NCBI RefSeq assembly: GCF_008806385.1
Contig: NZ_VZZK01000004.1
Span: forward strand, 179,488-243,487
Length of the DNA stretch: 64,000 bases
Reading direction: 5' to 3'
Source: Methylobacterium soli
GTDB lineage: Bacteria > Pseudomonadota > Alphaproteobacteria > Rhizobiales > Beijerinckiaceae
The notes under the pieces were generated by a model. That model worked only from the letters and a program-made list of their open reading frames with translations, was not told the DNA's origin and searched no databases. Below, piece after piece: positions 40,360 to 48,893 of the stretch. The translations under genes were made by a program, and so were the position numbers. The stretch's first letter is position 1. The number at the start of each line of letters is the position of its first letter.

Positions 40360-42231
40360 TCAGTGGGCGGGTCCCGTCCCGCCCCAGCGATAGGCGACCC
40401 GCAGGGGCTCCGCGCGCCCCCGGATCGCCACGGCCCGCTCGCCCTCGAAGGGCATCTCGGCAGCCGCGACCCCGCTCGCGGCGAGCAGGTCCGTGCTGAC
40501 CACGAGGGCGGCGCCGAGGTCCTTGGCGACCTCCATCAGGCGGCTCGCCACGTTCACGCTGTCGCCCGCCACCGCGATCTGCTGGTGATCGGCCGCCCCG
40601 AGGCGCGAGGCGACGACCTCGCCATGATGGGCTCCGACGCGCAGGTCGACGGGCCGGCCCCGTGTCGCCCGATGCGCGGCGAGCCAGGAGCGGATCTGCG
40701 TCACGAGTCCGTCGGCGGCCCGGAGCGCCTGCCGGGCATCGTCGGGCCCCGGATCGAGCAGGCCGAACACCGCGAGCGCCCCGTCGCCCATGAAGCTCAG
40801 CACCACGCCGCCGTGCCGGCTGATCTGCGCCTCCACGACGCCGTGATAGGCGCGCAGGAACAGCTCGGTTTCCTGCGATCCGAGCCGTTCGCTCAGGCGC
40901 GTAAATCCGCTGAGATCGACGAAGACGATCCCGACCTCCTGCGTCACCGGCGCGGCGAGGAAGCCCGGGTCCCGGGCGAGCCGGGCCGCGAGCGCCGGAG
41001 GGTGGAACAGGCTCAAGGCGGATTCCGACCGCGCGAGCTCGCGCGCGCGGCGCCGGTCGAGCCCAAGACGGCCGAGGAGCCCGTAGAGCAGGCCCGGGAT
41101 CATCGCGGCGAGCGGCATGGCGGCGCTCAGCCAGAGATGCGCCCCGAAGGCGATCACGGTCGCAACCAGCCAGGCCAGGGCGGCGAGGATCACGACCGCG
41201 AGGGCGGGACCGGCCGGGGCGAGGGAAACCAGCAGCGCGGCGGCGACGGCGAGGAGGATCGCCGCCCCCGCATCGATGCGCCGAACCACGGCGTCGCGCA
41301 CGAGGCCGTCGCCGGTGGAGAGGTGGCCGACCGCCGTCGCCAGCACCTCGACGCCGGGCAGCACGGGATCGTAGGGCATCGCGAAGGTGTCGGCCGCCCC
41401 GAACGCCGTGGCGCCGACGATGACGATCCGGTCGCGCAACTCCTCGGCCTCGACGTCGCCCCGCAGGACGGCGCCCGCGCTCACGGTCCGGATGGTTCCG
41501 CGCGGGCCGTAGAAGCGAAGGGGCAGGTTGAGGCCGAGATCCGGACGCGACCGGGCTGCGCCGACCGCGATCCGTCCGGCCTCGAGCACCGGTTCCGCGC
41601 GGGCCGCCTGCGCGGCGAGGCGCAAGGGGAAGGATGGCAGGGCGGTGTCCCCGTGCCGGATCAGGAGCGGCACGTGGCGCGGAGTGCCGGCATGGTCCGT
41701 GGCGATGTTCACGAGGCCGATGCCGGTGCCCTCGCGAAAGCGCTCGATCGGCCAGCGCAGGCGCTCGGCGACGGGGAGACCCGGGATCGGCACGGCTTCG
41801 GCGCCCCCCGGCGCCCCACCCCGGAACGCGGCCGCGGCCGCCAGGACGGCGCCGGATTCCCGGAGCGCGGCGGCGAGGTCGGCATCCGCCGCGTCCGGCC
41901 CGCGGTCGAGGAGCAGAAGGTCGAGGCCGATCGCCCGGGGCCGCGTCCCCGCCAAGGCGCGGACGAGCCGCGCCAGCGTGGCGCGCGGCAGCGGGTAGGC
42001 GCCGGCCTCGCGGATGGCCTCGTCGTCGAGGGCGACGATGACGATGTGGCCCGGCGCGGATTCGGGCCCGACCAGAAGGAAACGGAGATCGAGGAGCGGT
42101 GACTCGATCCGGTCGAGGACGCTCGCGCGTCCGTCGAGATGCCCTGTCGCGATGAGGATTGAGGCCGCGAGCGCCAGGATTGCGGCCACGGCGGCATGGG
42201 CGCGCCGCCCGTAGCGCGGCCATGCCGGCAT
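40360..42231 (-). CDS. CHASE2-domain adenylate/guanylate cyclase
   Basis: A 623-residue membrane protein: a first membrane helix (AVAAILALAASILIATG), an extracytoplasmic CHASE2 sensor (about 45-310), two or three helices (about 320-390) and a class III cyclase domain (about 430-610). Catalytic metals: Asp in VFVDLSGFTRLSE and in SFMGDGALAVFG; VNVASRLMEVAKDL carries the transition-state residues. The start at 42231 overlaps the stop of the FecR gene (TGATG), so the two are translated together. CHASE2 is thought to sense extracellular cues; the ligand is unknown. Confidence 0.9.
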   Translation of the reverse strand: MPAWPRYGRRAHAAVAAILALAASILIATGHLDGRASVLDRIESPLLDLRFLLVGPESAPGHIVIVALDDEAIREAGAYPLPRATLARLVRALAGTRPRAIGLDLLLLDRGPDAADADLAAALRESGAVLAAAAAFRGGAPGGAEAVPIPGLPVAERLRWPIERFREGTGIGLVNIATDHAGTPRHVPLLIRHGDTALPSFPLRLAAQAARAEPVLEAGRIAVGAARSRPDLGLNLPLRFYGPRGTIRTVSAGAVLRGDVEAEELRDRIVIVGATAFGAADTFAMPYDPVLPGVEVLATAVGHLSTGDGLVRDAVVRRIDAGAAILLAVAAALLVSLAPAGPALAVVILAALAWLVATVIAFGAHLWLSAAMPLAAMIPGLLYGLLGRLGLDRRRARELARSESALSLFHPPALAARLARDPGFLAAPVTQEVGIVFVDLSGFTRLSERLGSQETELFLRAYHGVVEAQISRHGGVVLSFMGDGALAVFGLLDPGPDDARQALRAADGLVTQIRSWLAAHRATRGRPVDLRVGAHHGEVVASRLGAADHQQIAVAGDSVNVASRLMEVAKDLGAALVVSTDLLAASGVAAAEMPFEGERAVAIRGRAEPLRVAYRWGGTGPAH

Positions 42232-42770
42232 CAGCGGCCGAAACGCGCGAGCAGCCCGGCCGCGCGCTCCGAACTCCATCGCTGCACGTGGAGCGAGGTG
42301 CCCCCGGCCTCCACGTCGATGCCCTCGCCCGCCTGGAGCGTCACCGCCTGGCCCCCGGGCCGCGCCACGGCGACGCTGCCCTCGCGCACGAAGACCGAGG
42401 TCTTCTGGGCGGAGACGTCGACGGCCCAGACCGTGCCGCGCACCGACGCCACCGCGTGCGGCGCGAGGATCTGGAAGCCGCCGCGGCGGGGCGGAACGTC
42501 GATGAGGAGGCCGCGGCTCGTCACCTCGGCGCCCTCGGGACGCCCGTCCCGGTTGCGGTCGATGAGCTTGTAGGCGGTGCCGCTCTCGGCGCTGATCGTC
42601 AGCCCGTCGGCGCAGGACAGGACCTGGCGCGGCGGATCCGTATAGGGCGTCACCGTGCAGCCGCGGGTCTGCGCGCCGACCGGCCCGCTCGACAGGATTG
42701 CGCCCGACAGGATCGCCGTCGCGACGGTGACACGGAGCGGCCCGCGCCGGCCCGGAACAACACCCGGCAT
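42231..42770 (-). CDS. FecR-domain periplasmic protein
   Basis: A 179-residue secreted protein (signal peptide ends near PVGAQT). The FecR beta-fold is clear from VASVRGTVWAVDVSAQKTSVFVREGSVAVARPGGQAVTLQAGEGIDV. A Cys pair (RGCTV, LSCADG) may form a disulfide. Pairing of a FecR protein with a CHASE2 cyclase is common in Rhizobiales and suggests a sensor-input pair, but the signal is unknown. The stop overlaps the cyclase start. Confidence 0.85.
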   Translation of the reverse strand: MPGVVPGRRGPLRVTVATAILSGAILSSGPVGAQTRGCTVTPYTDPPRQVLSCADGLTISAESGTAYKLIDRNRDGRPEGAEVTSRGLLIDVPPRRGGFQILAPHAVASVRGTVWAVDVSAQKTSVFVREGSVAVARPGGQAVTLQAGEGIDVEAGGTSLHVQRWSSERAAGLLARFGR

Positions 42771-42976
42771 CCTGCCCTCCTGGTCAGGCCCGCGGCGGCG
42801 CGATGAACCCGTCGCATCGCGCGGCGGAGCGCCGGTCCCTCCGGTCGCGGAGGGATCGCGCTCCGACCTGCCGAGGCGATGAGACCGGCCGCCGGGCCGC
42901 GACCCTACAGCTTGCGGAGGCGAAGGACACGCAGACGGGCGGTCTCGGTCGGGATGCGGACCGAACGCGACGACCT

Positions 42977-45802
42977 TCAGTCGAGGGGACGCGGAGCACA
43001 GGCGCGGCGGGTCACATCAGGGGCCTCGCCGGCATCCGGCCCGGCGGCCATCGGCCCCTCGGCAGAGGGGGACGAAGCCGTTCCGGCCATCACGGCCCTG
43101 TAGATCCGATCCGGCGCGAAGGGGGTCGCGGTGAGCCGCGCCCCGGTGGCGTCCCGGATCGCGTTGGCGAGGGCGGGGGCAACCGGATTGTAGGGGCTCT
43201 CGCTCATCGATTTGGCGCCGAGCGGCCCGACCGCGTCGTAGGTCTCGGCGAACAGCACCTCGGTGCGCGGAACGTCGGCGATGGCCGGGATATGGTAGTT
43301 ACGGAAGCTCTGGGCGCCGACGCGCCCGGCCGCATCCGGATGCATGTCCTCGTACAGGGCCGCGCCGAGCGCCTGGGCGACGCCGCCCTCGATCTGGCCC
43401 CGGCACTGCATCGGGTTGATGACGCGCCCGGCATCCGCCGCGTGGACGCTGCGGAGGATGCGCACCGCGCCACTCGCGGGATGCACCGCCACCCGGAAGG
43501 CCTGGACGTTGAAGGCGACGGAGCGCGGGCTGCCATCCGCCCGGCCCGCGGCCTCGATCCCGCCTTCCGCGAGCGCCGCCAGCGCGATCTCGCCGTCGGC
43601 CCAGGTGATCCGATCGGGCCGGAGGCGGCAGGCATCGGGGTCGCACCCGGCACGGGCGGCCGCGGCCGCGCGAAGGCGGGCGGCGAGCGCGGTCGCGGCC
43701 TTCAGAACGGCCCGCCCGGCCACCACCGTGCCGGTGCTGCCATAGGCGCCGGTGTCGTGGCCGACCGCGTCGGTATCGGCGTGGCGCAGGGTGATGCGGT
43801 CGATGGTCGTGCCGAGGGCGTGGGCGGCGATCTGGGCGTGGACCGTCGCGGTGCCGTTGCCGAACTCGGCGGTGCCGGCGAAGACCGTATAGCGGCCGTC
43901 GTCCTCGAGGCGCGCGCGCGCGTCGGAGATATGCCCGCGCGGCGGGATCGTGTCGATCATCGCAAGCGCCATGCCTTGCCCGACGCGCCAGCCCGGCGGT
44001 GCCGGCTCGCCGCTTGGCCGTGCCAGCGCCGCCTCGGCGAGGTCGAGGCATTGATCGAGGCCGTAGCTGCCGTACTGGACGTCGTGCGGTTCGAGGCTCG
44101 TGGAGACCATCGGGTCGCCGGGGCGCACGGCGTTGCGGCGGCGCATGGCGAAGGGGTCGAGCCCGAGGGTGCGGGCCAGCTCATCCATTGCCGATTCCAC
44201 CGCGAAGATGGTCTGGCTCAGGCCGTAGCCGCGGAAGGCCCCGCTCGGGACGGTGTGAGTGTAGGCGGCGTAGCCGTCCACGCGCTTGTTCGGGCAGCGA
44301 TAGACCCCGATCACCTCGTTGCAGCCATGGTGCAGCACGCCGCCGGCGTGATTGGCGTAGGCACCCGTGTTGGAGACGACGTGGAGCGCGAGGGCCGTGA
44401 GCATCCCGTCCCGCTTCGCGCCGAGCTTGACCCGCACCCGCATCGGGTGGCGCGTGGTGGTGGCGAGAAACTGCTCCTGGCGGGTCAGCTCCCATTTCAC
44501 CGGGCGCCCGGTGCGCAGGATTGCGAGCGCCACGAGATCTTCGGTCAGCATCTCCTGCTTGCCGCCGAAGCCGCCGCCGACCCGGCCGCAGAGGACGCGC
44601 ACCCGTGCCCGGTCCAGGCCGAACAGGGTGCAGAGCGCGTCGCGCGTCAGGAAGGGGACCTGCGTGGAGGACCGGATCGTCAGGCGCCCGTCCGGATCGA
44701 GCCAGCCGACCGCGCCGTGCGTCTCGAGATGCGCGTGCTGGACGCGCTGCGCGGCGTAGGTCTCCTCGTAGACCGCGTCGGCCTCGGCGAAGCCCGCCTC
44801 GACGTCGCCGATCAGGCCGTGCGCCTCGGCGGCGAGATTCGGGTGGGCGCAGCGCGGCGGCGCGTCCGCGCCGGGCGCGTCGCGCGCCTCGTGGACGAGG
44901 GGCGCGTCCGGGTGCAGGGCCGCTTCCGGTTCGAACACGGCCGCATGCGGGGCGTAGGTGACGGCCAAAGCCCGGCACCCGGCCTCGGCGGCGGCCTCGC
45001 TCTCGGCCACCACCGCGGCGACGCGCTGGCCGACGAAGCGCACCACGTCGTCGAGGAGAAGGGTGTCGGGGGCGTCGTCGCCCGGATTCTCGTGGCGGCC
45101 GGTGGAGAACCGGATTCTCGGCACGTCGGCATGCGTGAACACCGCGACGACGCCCGGCACCGCGCGGGCCGCGGAGGCGTCGATGTGGAGGATGCGCGCA
45201 TGGGCGTGGGGCGAGCGCAGAACTTTGAGGTGGAGGAGGCCCGGCACGGCGAGATCGAAGGTGAAGGCCGCCCGGCCCGACACGATGGCCGGTCCCTGAG
45301 GCGCCGGCAGGCAGCGCCCGACCGGATCGCCCTCCGGACGTGCCTCCGCCTCCCCGAGTCCCGCGACCGCATCCCGGATGGCGCGGTAGCCGGTGCAGCG
45401 GCAGAGATTGCCCTTGAGGGCCGCGTCGAGGTCCTGGCGCTGGCCCTGGTCGAGGGTGCAGGCCGTCATCACCATGCCGGGGGTGCAGAAGCCGCATTGA
45501 TAGCCCTGCGCCGCCAGGAAGGCCTCCTGCATCGGGTGCCGTACCCCGGGCATCGGCTCGCCCGGTGCGCAGGGTCCGGCCAAGCCCTCGATGGTGGTGA
45601 CCTGCCGGCCCTCGGCCCGGAAGGCCGGCAGCAGGCAGGCATGGATCGGCTCGCCGTCGAGATGGATGGTGCAGGCGCCGCAATCCCCCGCATCGCAGCC
45701 CTTCTTCACGCCGAACCAGCCGAGTTCGCGCAGGAGCGTGCGCAGGCACTGCCCGGGGCGCGGCTCGGCCTCCTGCGGTGTGCCGTTGACGGTGAGCCTC
45801 AT
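42977..45802 (-). CDS. XdhD-like molybdenum hydroxylase (2Fe-2S and Mo domains fused)
   Basis: A 941-residue protein. Residues 1-160 hold two [2Fe-2S] domains (KKGCDAGDCGACTIHLDGEPIHAC; YQCGFCTPG; GNLCRCTGYR). Residues about 165-930 form the molybdopterin domain, with GRVGGGFGGKQ for cofactor binding and the catalytic Glu in GAKSMSESPYNP. The order Fe-S then Mo in one chain, with a separate FAD subunit, is that of E. coli XdhD/YgfM rather than XdhAB. Purine oxidation to urate is likely from the adjacent uricase gene. The start overlaps the FAD gene's stop by 4 bp (ATGA). Confidence 0.9.
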   Translation of the reverse strand: MRLTVNGTPQEAEPRPGQCLRTLLRELGWFGVKKGCDAGDCGACTIHLDGEPIHACLLPAFRAEGRQVTTIEGLAGPCAPGEPMPGVRHPMQEAFLAAQGYQCGFCTPGMVMTACTLDQGQRQDLDAALKGNLCRCTGYRAIRDAVAGLGEAEARPEGDPVGRCLPAPQGPAIVSGRAAFTFDLAVPGLLHLKVLRSPHAHARILHIDASAARAVPGVVAVFTHADVPRIRFSTGRHENPGDDAPDTLLLDDVVRFVGQRVAAVVAESEAAAEAGCRALAVTYAPHAAVFEPEAALHPDAPLVHEARDAPGADAPPRCAHPNLAAEAHGLIGDVEAGFAEADAVYEETYAAQRVQHAHLETHGAVGWLDPDGRLTIRSSTQVPFLTRDALCTLFGLDRARVRVLCGRVGGGFGGKQEMLTEDLVALAILRTGRPVKWELTRQEQFLATTTRHPMRVRVKLGAKRDGMLTALALHVVSNTGAYANHAGGVLHHGCNEVIGVYRCPNKRVDGYAAYTHTVPSGAFRGYGLSQTIFAVESAMDELARTLGLDPFAMRRRNAVRPGDPMVSTSLEPHDVQYGSYGLDQCLDLAEAALARPSGEPAPPGWRVGQGMALAMIDTIPPRGHISDARARLEDDGRYTVFAGTAEFGNGTATVHAQIAAHALGTTIDRITLRHADTDAVGHDTGAYGSTGTVVAGRAVLKAATALAARLRAAAAARAGCDPDACRLRPDRITWADGEIALAALAEGGIEAAGRADGSPRSVAFNVQAFRVAVHPASGAVRILRSVHAADAGRVINPMQCRGQIEGGVAQALGAALYEDMHPDAAGRVGAQSFRNYHIPAIADVPRTEVLFAETYDAVGPLGAKSMSESPYNPVAPALANAIRDATGARLTATPFAPDRIYRAVMAGTASSPSAEGPMAAGPDAGEAPDVTRRACAPRPLD

Positions 45803-46626
45803 CGCGCGGCCTCCCCGGCGAGCTCAGCCCGGATCTCCTCGGCGAGGAGATGGGTGACGTGGGCGCGCCAATCCGGCGCGCCGTGGACGTCGTCGTACCA
45901 GAGATCCGCCGGGATCGCCGCCGCGAGGGCGGCGCGTAGCCCCGCGGCGTCCGGGAGGGCGGCATGATCGAGGCGCACCGGCCGCCGGGTCGCGGCGGTC
46001 ACGGTCAGGGCGAAGGCGCCGCGCGGATCGCGGGTGCCGATCAGCAGGGCGGCCGAGCGCCCGTTCGGGCTGAGGGCGATGCGCCGGAAGGCCGTGCGGC
46101 GGCGGAGCGCGGCGGCCGGCAGGTCGATCCGGCGCAGGATCTCGCCGGGTTTGAGCGCGGTCTCCTGCGGACCGCGCACGAAGGCGGTGACGGTCAGGCG
46201 GCGCTCGCCGCCATCCGGCGTCCAGATCAGGCAGGATCCGTCGAGGGCGGCCGCGAGGGCGATCATCGGCCCGGCGGGGAGGGCCATGCAGAGGTTGCCG
46301 CCAACGGTCGCCAGGGTCCAGACCTTGAACGAGCCGAGGAGTGCCCGGCAGCATTCGGGCAGGAGCGGCGCGGCGATCCAGTCCTTGGGCAGTTCGAGCC
46401 GGTTGAGCGCCGCGATGGTGCAGGTGGCGGAAATCGACAGGCCGTCGGGGTCGATGGCGTGGGATGGCCAGCCGAGGCCTGCCAGGTCGACGAGCCGGAC
46501 GAGCCCGTCCTGCGGCTCGGAGAACAGCCAGGTCCCACCGGCCAGCCAAGCATCGCCGGCCTGCCACCGGGGCAGATCCGCCCGTTGGCGCGGCCTGAGG
46601 AGGGCGTCCACCGCGTTGAGATCCAT
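45799..46626 (-). CDS. FAD-binding subunit of the molybdenum hydroxylase (YgfM-like)
   Basis: A 275-residue CO-dehydrogenase-flavoprotein-like subunit. The FAD motifs AGGTWLF near the N terminus and LATVGGNLCMALPAGPMI are visible, and a C-terminal CODH_FAD_C-like part follows. It passes electrons from the 2Fe-2S/Mo protein to NAD or another acceptor. The stop overlaps the start of the next gene (ATGA). First gene of this two-gene unit. Confidence 0.85.
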   Translation of the reverse strand: MDLNAVDALLRPRQRADLPRWQAGDAWLAGGTWLFSEPQDGLVRLVDLAGLGWPSHAIDPDGLSISATCTIAALNRLELPKDWIAAPLLPECCRALLGSFKVWTLATVGGNLCMALPAGPMIALAAALDGSCLIWTPDGGERRLTVTAFVRGPQETALKPGEILRRIDLPAAALRRRTAFRRIALSPNGRSAALLIGTRDPRGAFALTVTAATRRPVRLDHAALPDAAGLRAALAAAIPADLWYDDVHGAPDWRAHVTHLLAEEIRAELAGEAAR

Positions 46627-46825
46627 CGCCGTCCCTGCCGCTGCCGCGGAACCGGCAAAGCAATCCGCCTGCCATGCCCCGCCGGGATCCCATCCCGGGT
46701 CGACCCGTCTTCCGCCGCTCCCGGTCGGCCGGTCAAGGGCGCCGGAAGACCCGTTCTGGCAGGTCACAGGCGCAACCCGAGCGGTATGCCGCAGGGATTT
46801 TCAAAGCATCGATGCCGGCTTCGCG

Positions 46826-47665
46826 TCAGTCCCGGCCGATCGTCGCCACGATCTGCCCGTGCGGCTCGTCGGTGGGCAGGAACACGGTTCCGGGATTCTC
46901 GAGGCCGAAGGGCGCGAGATTGATCGGGATGTAGTGCTTGTTGGGCATCGCGAAGCCGATCTCGGCAATCTCCGGGATCTCGGCCAGCACCGCCCTGCCC
47001 ATGCGGTACATGCTGTCCTGGACGCCGTAGCTGTAGGTGGTGCCGAACACCGCGATCATCAGGGCCAGCGCCCGGGCATTGGCGGCGGCGTAGTCGGCGG
47101 GCGTGCCGGTCCAGGTCCAGGTCGCGTCCATGCTGGTGGCGGCGATGCGGTCGGTGGCATCCGGGAGCGTGCGGTACTGGTCGTCGACGAAACCGGCCCA
47201 GCCCGATTGCGTGGTCTTCATGAGGGTGTAGCCGCGCAGGCCCGAGCACAGCACCGCTCCCTCGCGGCTCGCCTCGAGCCCGACATAGCCGAAGCCGTTG
47301 CCGTCTCGGGTGAAGGTGTGGCCGTGCGGCTGGCCGTCGAAGGCGTGGCGCAGCCAGCGCGTCTCCAGCGCCTCGATCGTCACCGCCTCGACCTGCGGGT
47401 AGGTGTCGAGGAACACGGACGCGACCGCCCGGACGAAGGCCTCCTTGTCGAGGTCGAGATTGCGGGCCGCCGTGACGTTGACGATGTTCTTGACGCTGTC
47501 GGTCGCCACGCAGGCGCGGTTGTCGCCCCGGGTCCAGGCGGCCTCGAAGGCCCCCTTCATCAGGACCGTCAGGCTCAGCTCGCGCGGGGTGTGATGGTCG
47601 CCGTCGCGGCTGAGGCGCATCACGCGCACCTGCGCCTTGCCGTAGGTCGATGCCGTCAGGGCCAT
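46826..47665 (-). CDS. Urate oxidase (uricase)
   Basis: A 279-residue cofactor-free oxidase giving 5-hydroxyisourate and H2O2 from urate. The two T-fold domains are recognisable: YGKAQVRVMRLSRDGDHHTPRELSLTVLMKG with the active-site Lys region, VATDSVKNIVNV with the conserved Thr, and AEIGFAMPNKHYIPINL with the Asn/His that position O2. No PucM or PucL fusion is attached. Start at 47665; the frame continues upstream without a good start. Divergent from the OHCU/HIU gene. Confidence 0.9.
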   Translation of the reverse strand: MALTASTYGKAQVRVMRLSRDGDHHTPRELSLTVLMKGAFEAAWTRGDNRACVATDSVKNIVNVTAARNLDLDKEAFVRAVASVFLDTYPQVEAVTIEALETRWLRHAFDGQPHGHTFTRDGNGFGYVGLEASREGAVLCSGLRGYTLMKTTQSGWAGFVDDQYRTLPDATDRIAATSMDATWTWTGTPADYAAANARALALMIAVFGTTYSYGVQDSMYRMGRAVLAEIPEIAEIGFAMPNKHYIPINLAPFGLENPGTVFLPTDEPHGQIVATIGRD

Positions 47666-47986
47666 GGTCGTGTCCTCGAAATCCGTTGCCCCGCGCGGCT
47701 CGGCGCGGTCGCGGGCATCGACACGGCTGCCGCGCCCCTGGAGGGACAGGTTCAGGGCCGCCGAGATCGCCGAGCGCAGGATGCCCGATTCCCACAGCGG
47801 GCGCAGCGCCTGCGGCAGCGGCCTGACGATGGCCAGCGGGACAGAGGCGACGGTCACGGCGGCGCGGATCGTCGTCAGCCCGAGCCAGGCATCGGCGCCA
47901 ACCACGGGCGCCGGGACGCGACCGCGTGGCGCGTGATCTGCTAAGCCTCGCGAGGCCCCGTGAGCCGGAAGGATGAGGCCCACCCG
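47666..47986. other. Divergent promoter region of the uricase and OHCU/HIU genes
   Basis: About 320 bp. One minus-strand frame in phase with uricase stays open and is moderately hydrophobic, but lacks a start with a ribosome binding site. I see no clear operator. Confidence 0.4.
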
Positions 47987-48871
47987 ATGACCCGGACCCT
48001 CGATGCTCTCAACGCGTTTCCCGCCCCCGATTTCGTCGCGGCGCTCGGCGGGGTGTTCGAGCATGCGCCCTGGGTCGCCGAGGCTGCCGCGGCGCGCCGG
48101 CCCTTCGGGCGGGTCGAGGACCTGTTCGCGGCCATGCGCGAGGCCGTCGCGGAGGCCCCCGAGGCGCGCCGCCTCGGGCTCCTCACCAACCATCCGGAAC
48201 TCGCCGGCCGGGCGGCGCGGGAGGGGCGGATCGCGCCCGATTCCATCGCCGAGCAGGCTTCCGCCGGCCTCGACCGGCTCTCGGAGGTGGAATACGCCCG
48301 GTTTGCGGCCCTCAACGAGGCCTACCGGGCCCGCTTCGGCTTCCCCTTCATTCTCTGCATCAAGCGGCACGGGCGCGCCTCGCTCCTGCGCAACTTCGCG
48401 CGACGGCTCGAGGCCGACCGCGCCGACGAGCGCCGGACGGCGGAGGCGGAGGTGCTGCGCATCGCGGCGATCCGCCTGAATGCCCTCGTGGTGGGCGAAG
48501 GGCCGCTGGGCACGAACGGGCGCATCTCGACCCATGTCCTGGACATCGCGGCGGGGCGCCCGGCCGCCGGCGTCGCGGTGGACCTCGCCGAGTGCGTCTC
48601 CGAGACCGAGACCGTGGTGGTGGCCCGGACCCGCACCAACGCGGACGGGCGCACCGACGACCCCCTGATCGGCGGGCGCCCCGTGCCGATCGCCGCCTAC
48701 GAACTGCGCTTCCGGCTGGGCGACCATTACCGTGCCGCCGGGCTCGACCTGCCCGACCCGCCCTTCCTCGACATCGTCACCCTGCGCTTCGGCGTGGCCG
48801 ACCCCGAGGGGCATTACCACGTGCCCCTGGTGGCCACGCCGTGGAGCTACCAGACCTACCGGGGCAGCTGA
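47987..48871 (+). CDS. Bifunctional OHCU decarboxylase / 5-hydroxyisourate hydrolase
   Basis: A 294-residue fusion. Residues about 5-165 are OHCU decarboxylase, with catalytic His69 in LLTNHPELAGR and FGFPFILCIKRHGR. Residues about 178-294 are HIU hydrolase (transthyretin-like), with ISTHVLDIAAGRPAAG and the C-terminal signature YQTYRGS. The two enzymes act in succession (HIU to OHCU to S-allantoin), so fusion gives channelling; the order decarboxylase-hydrolase is that of plant allantoin synthase. No peroxisomal features, as expected. Divergent from uricase. Confidence 0.9.
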   Translation: MTRTLDALNAFPAPDFVAALGGVFEHAPWVAEAAAARRPFGRVEDLFAAMREAVAEAPEARRLGLLTNHPELAGRAAREGRIAPDSIAEQASAGLDRLSEVEYARFAALNEAYRARFGFPFILCIKRHGRASLLRNFARRLEADRADERRTAEAEVLRIAAIRLNALVVGEGPLGTNGRISTHVLDIAAGRPAAGVAVDLAECVSETETVVVARTRTNADGRTDDPLIGGRPVPIAAYELRFRLGDHYRAAGLDLPDPPFLDIVTLRFGVADPEGHYHVPLVATPWSYQTYRGS

Positions 48872-48893
48872 TGCGCAGCCGGGATCTCACCGC

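Noticed and set aside
42803..45967. 1054-codon frame antisense to the XdhD-like gene
   Set aside because: Same cause; the minus strand shows clear 2Fe-2S and molybdopterin motifs.
47666..47940. In-frame N-terminal extension or separate small gene upstream of uricase
   Set aside because: The stretch is open and partly hydrophobic but lacks a start with a ribosome binding site; uricase is complete from 47665.
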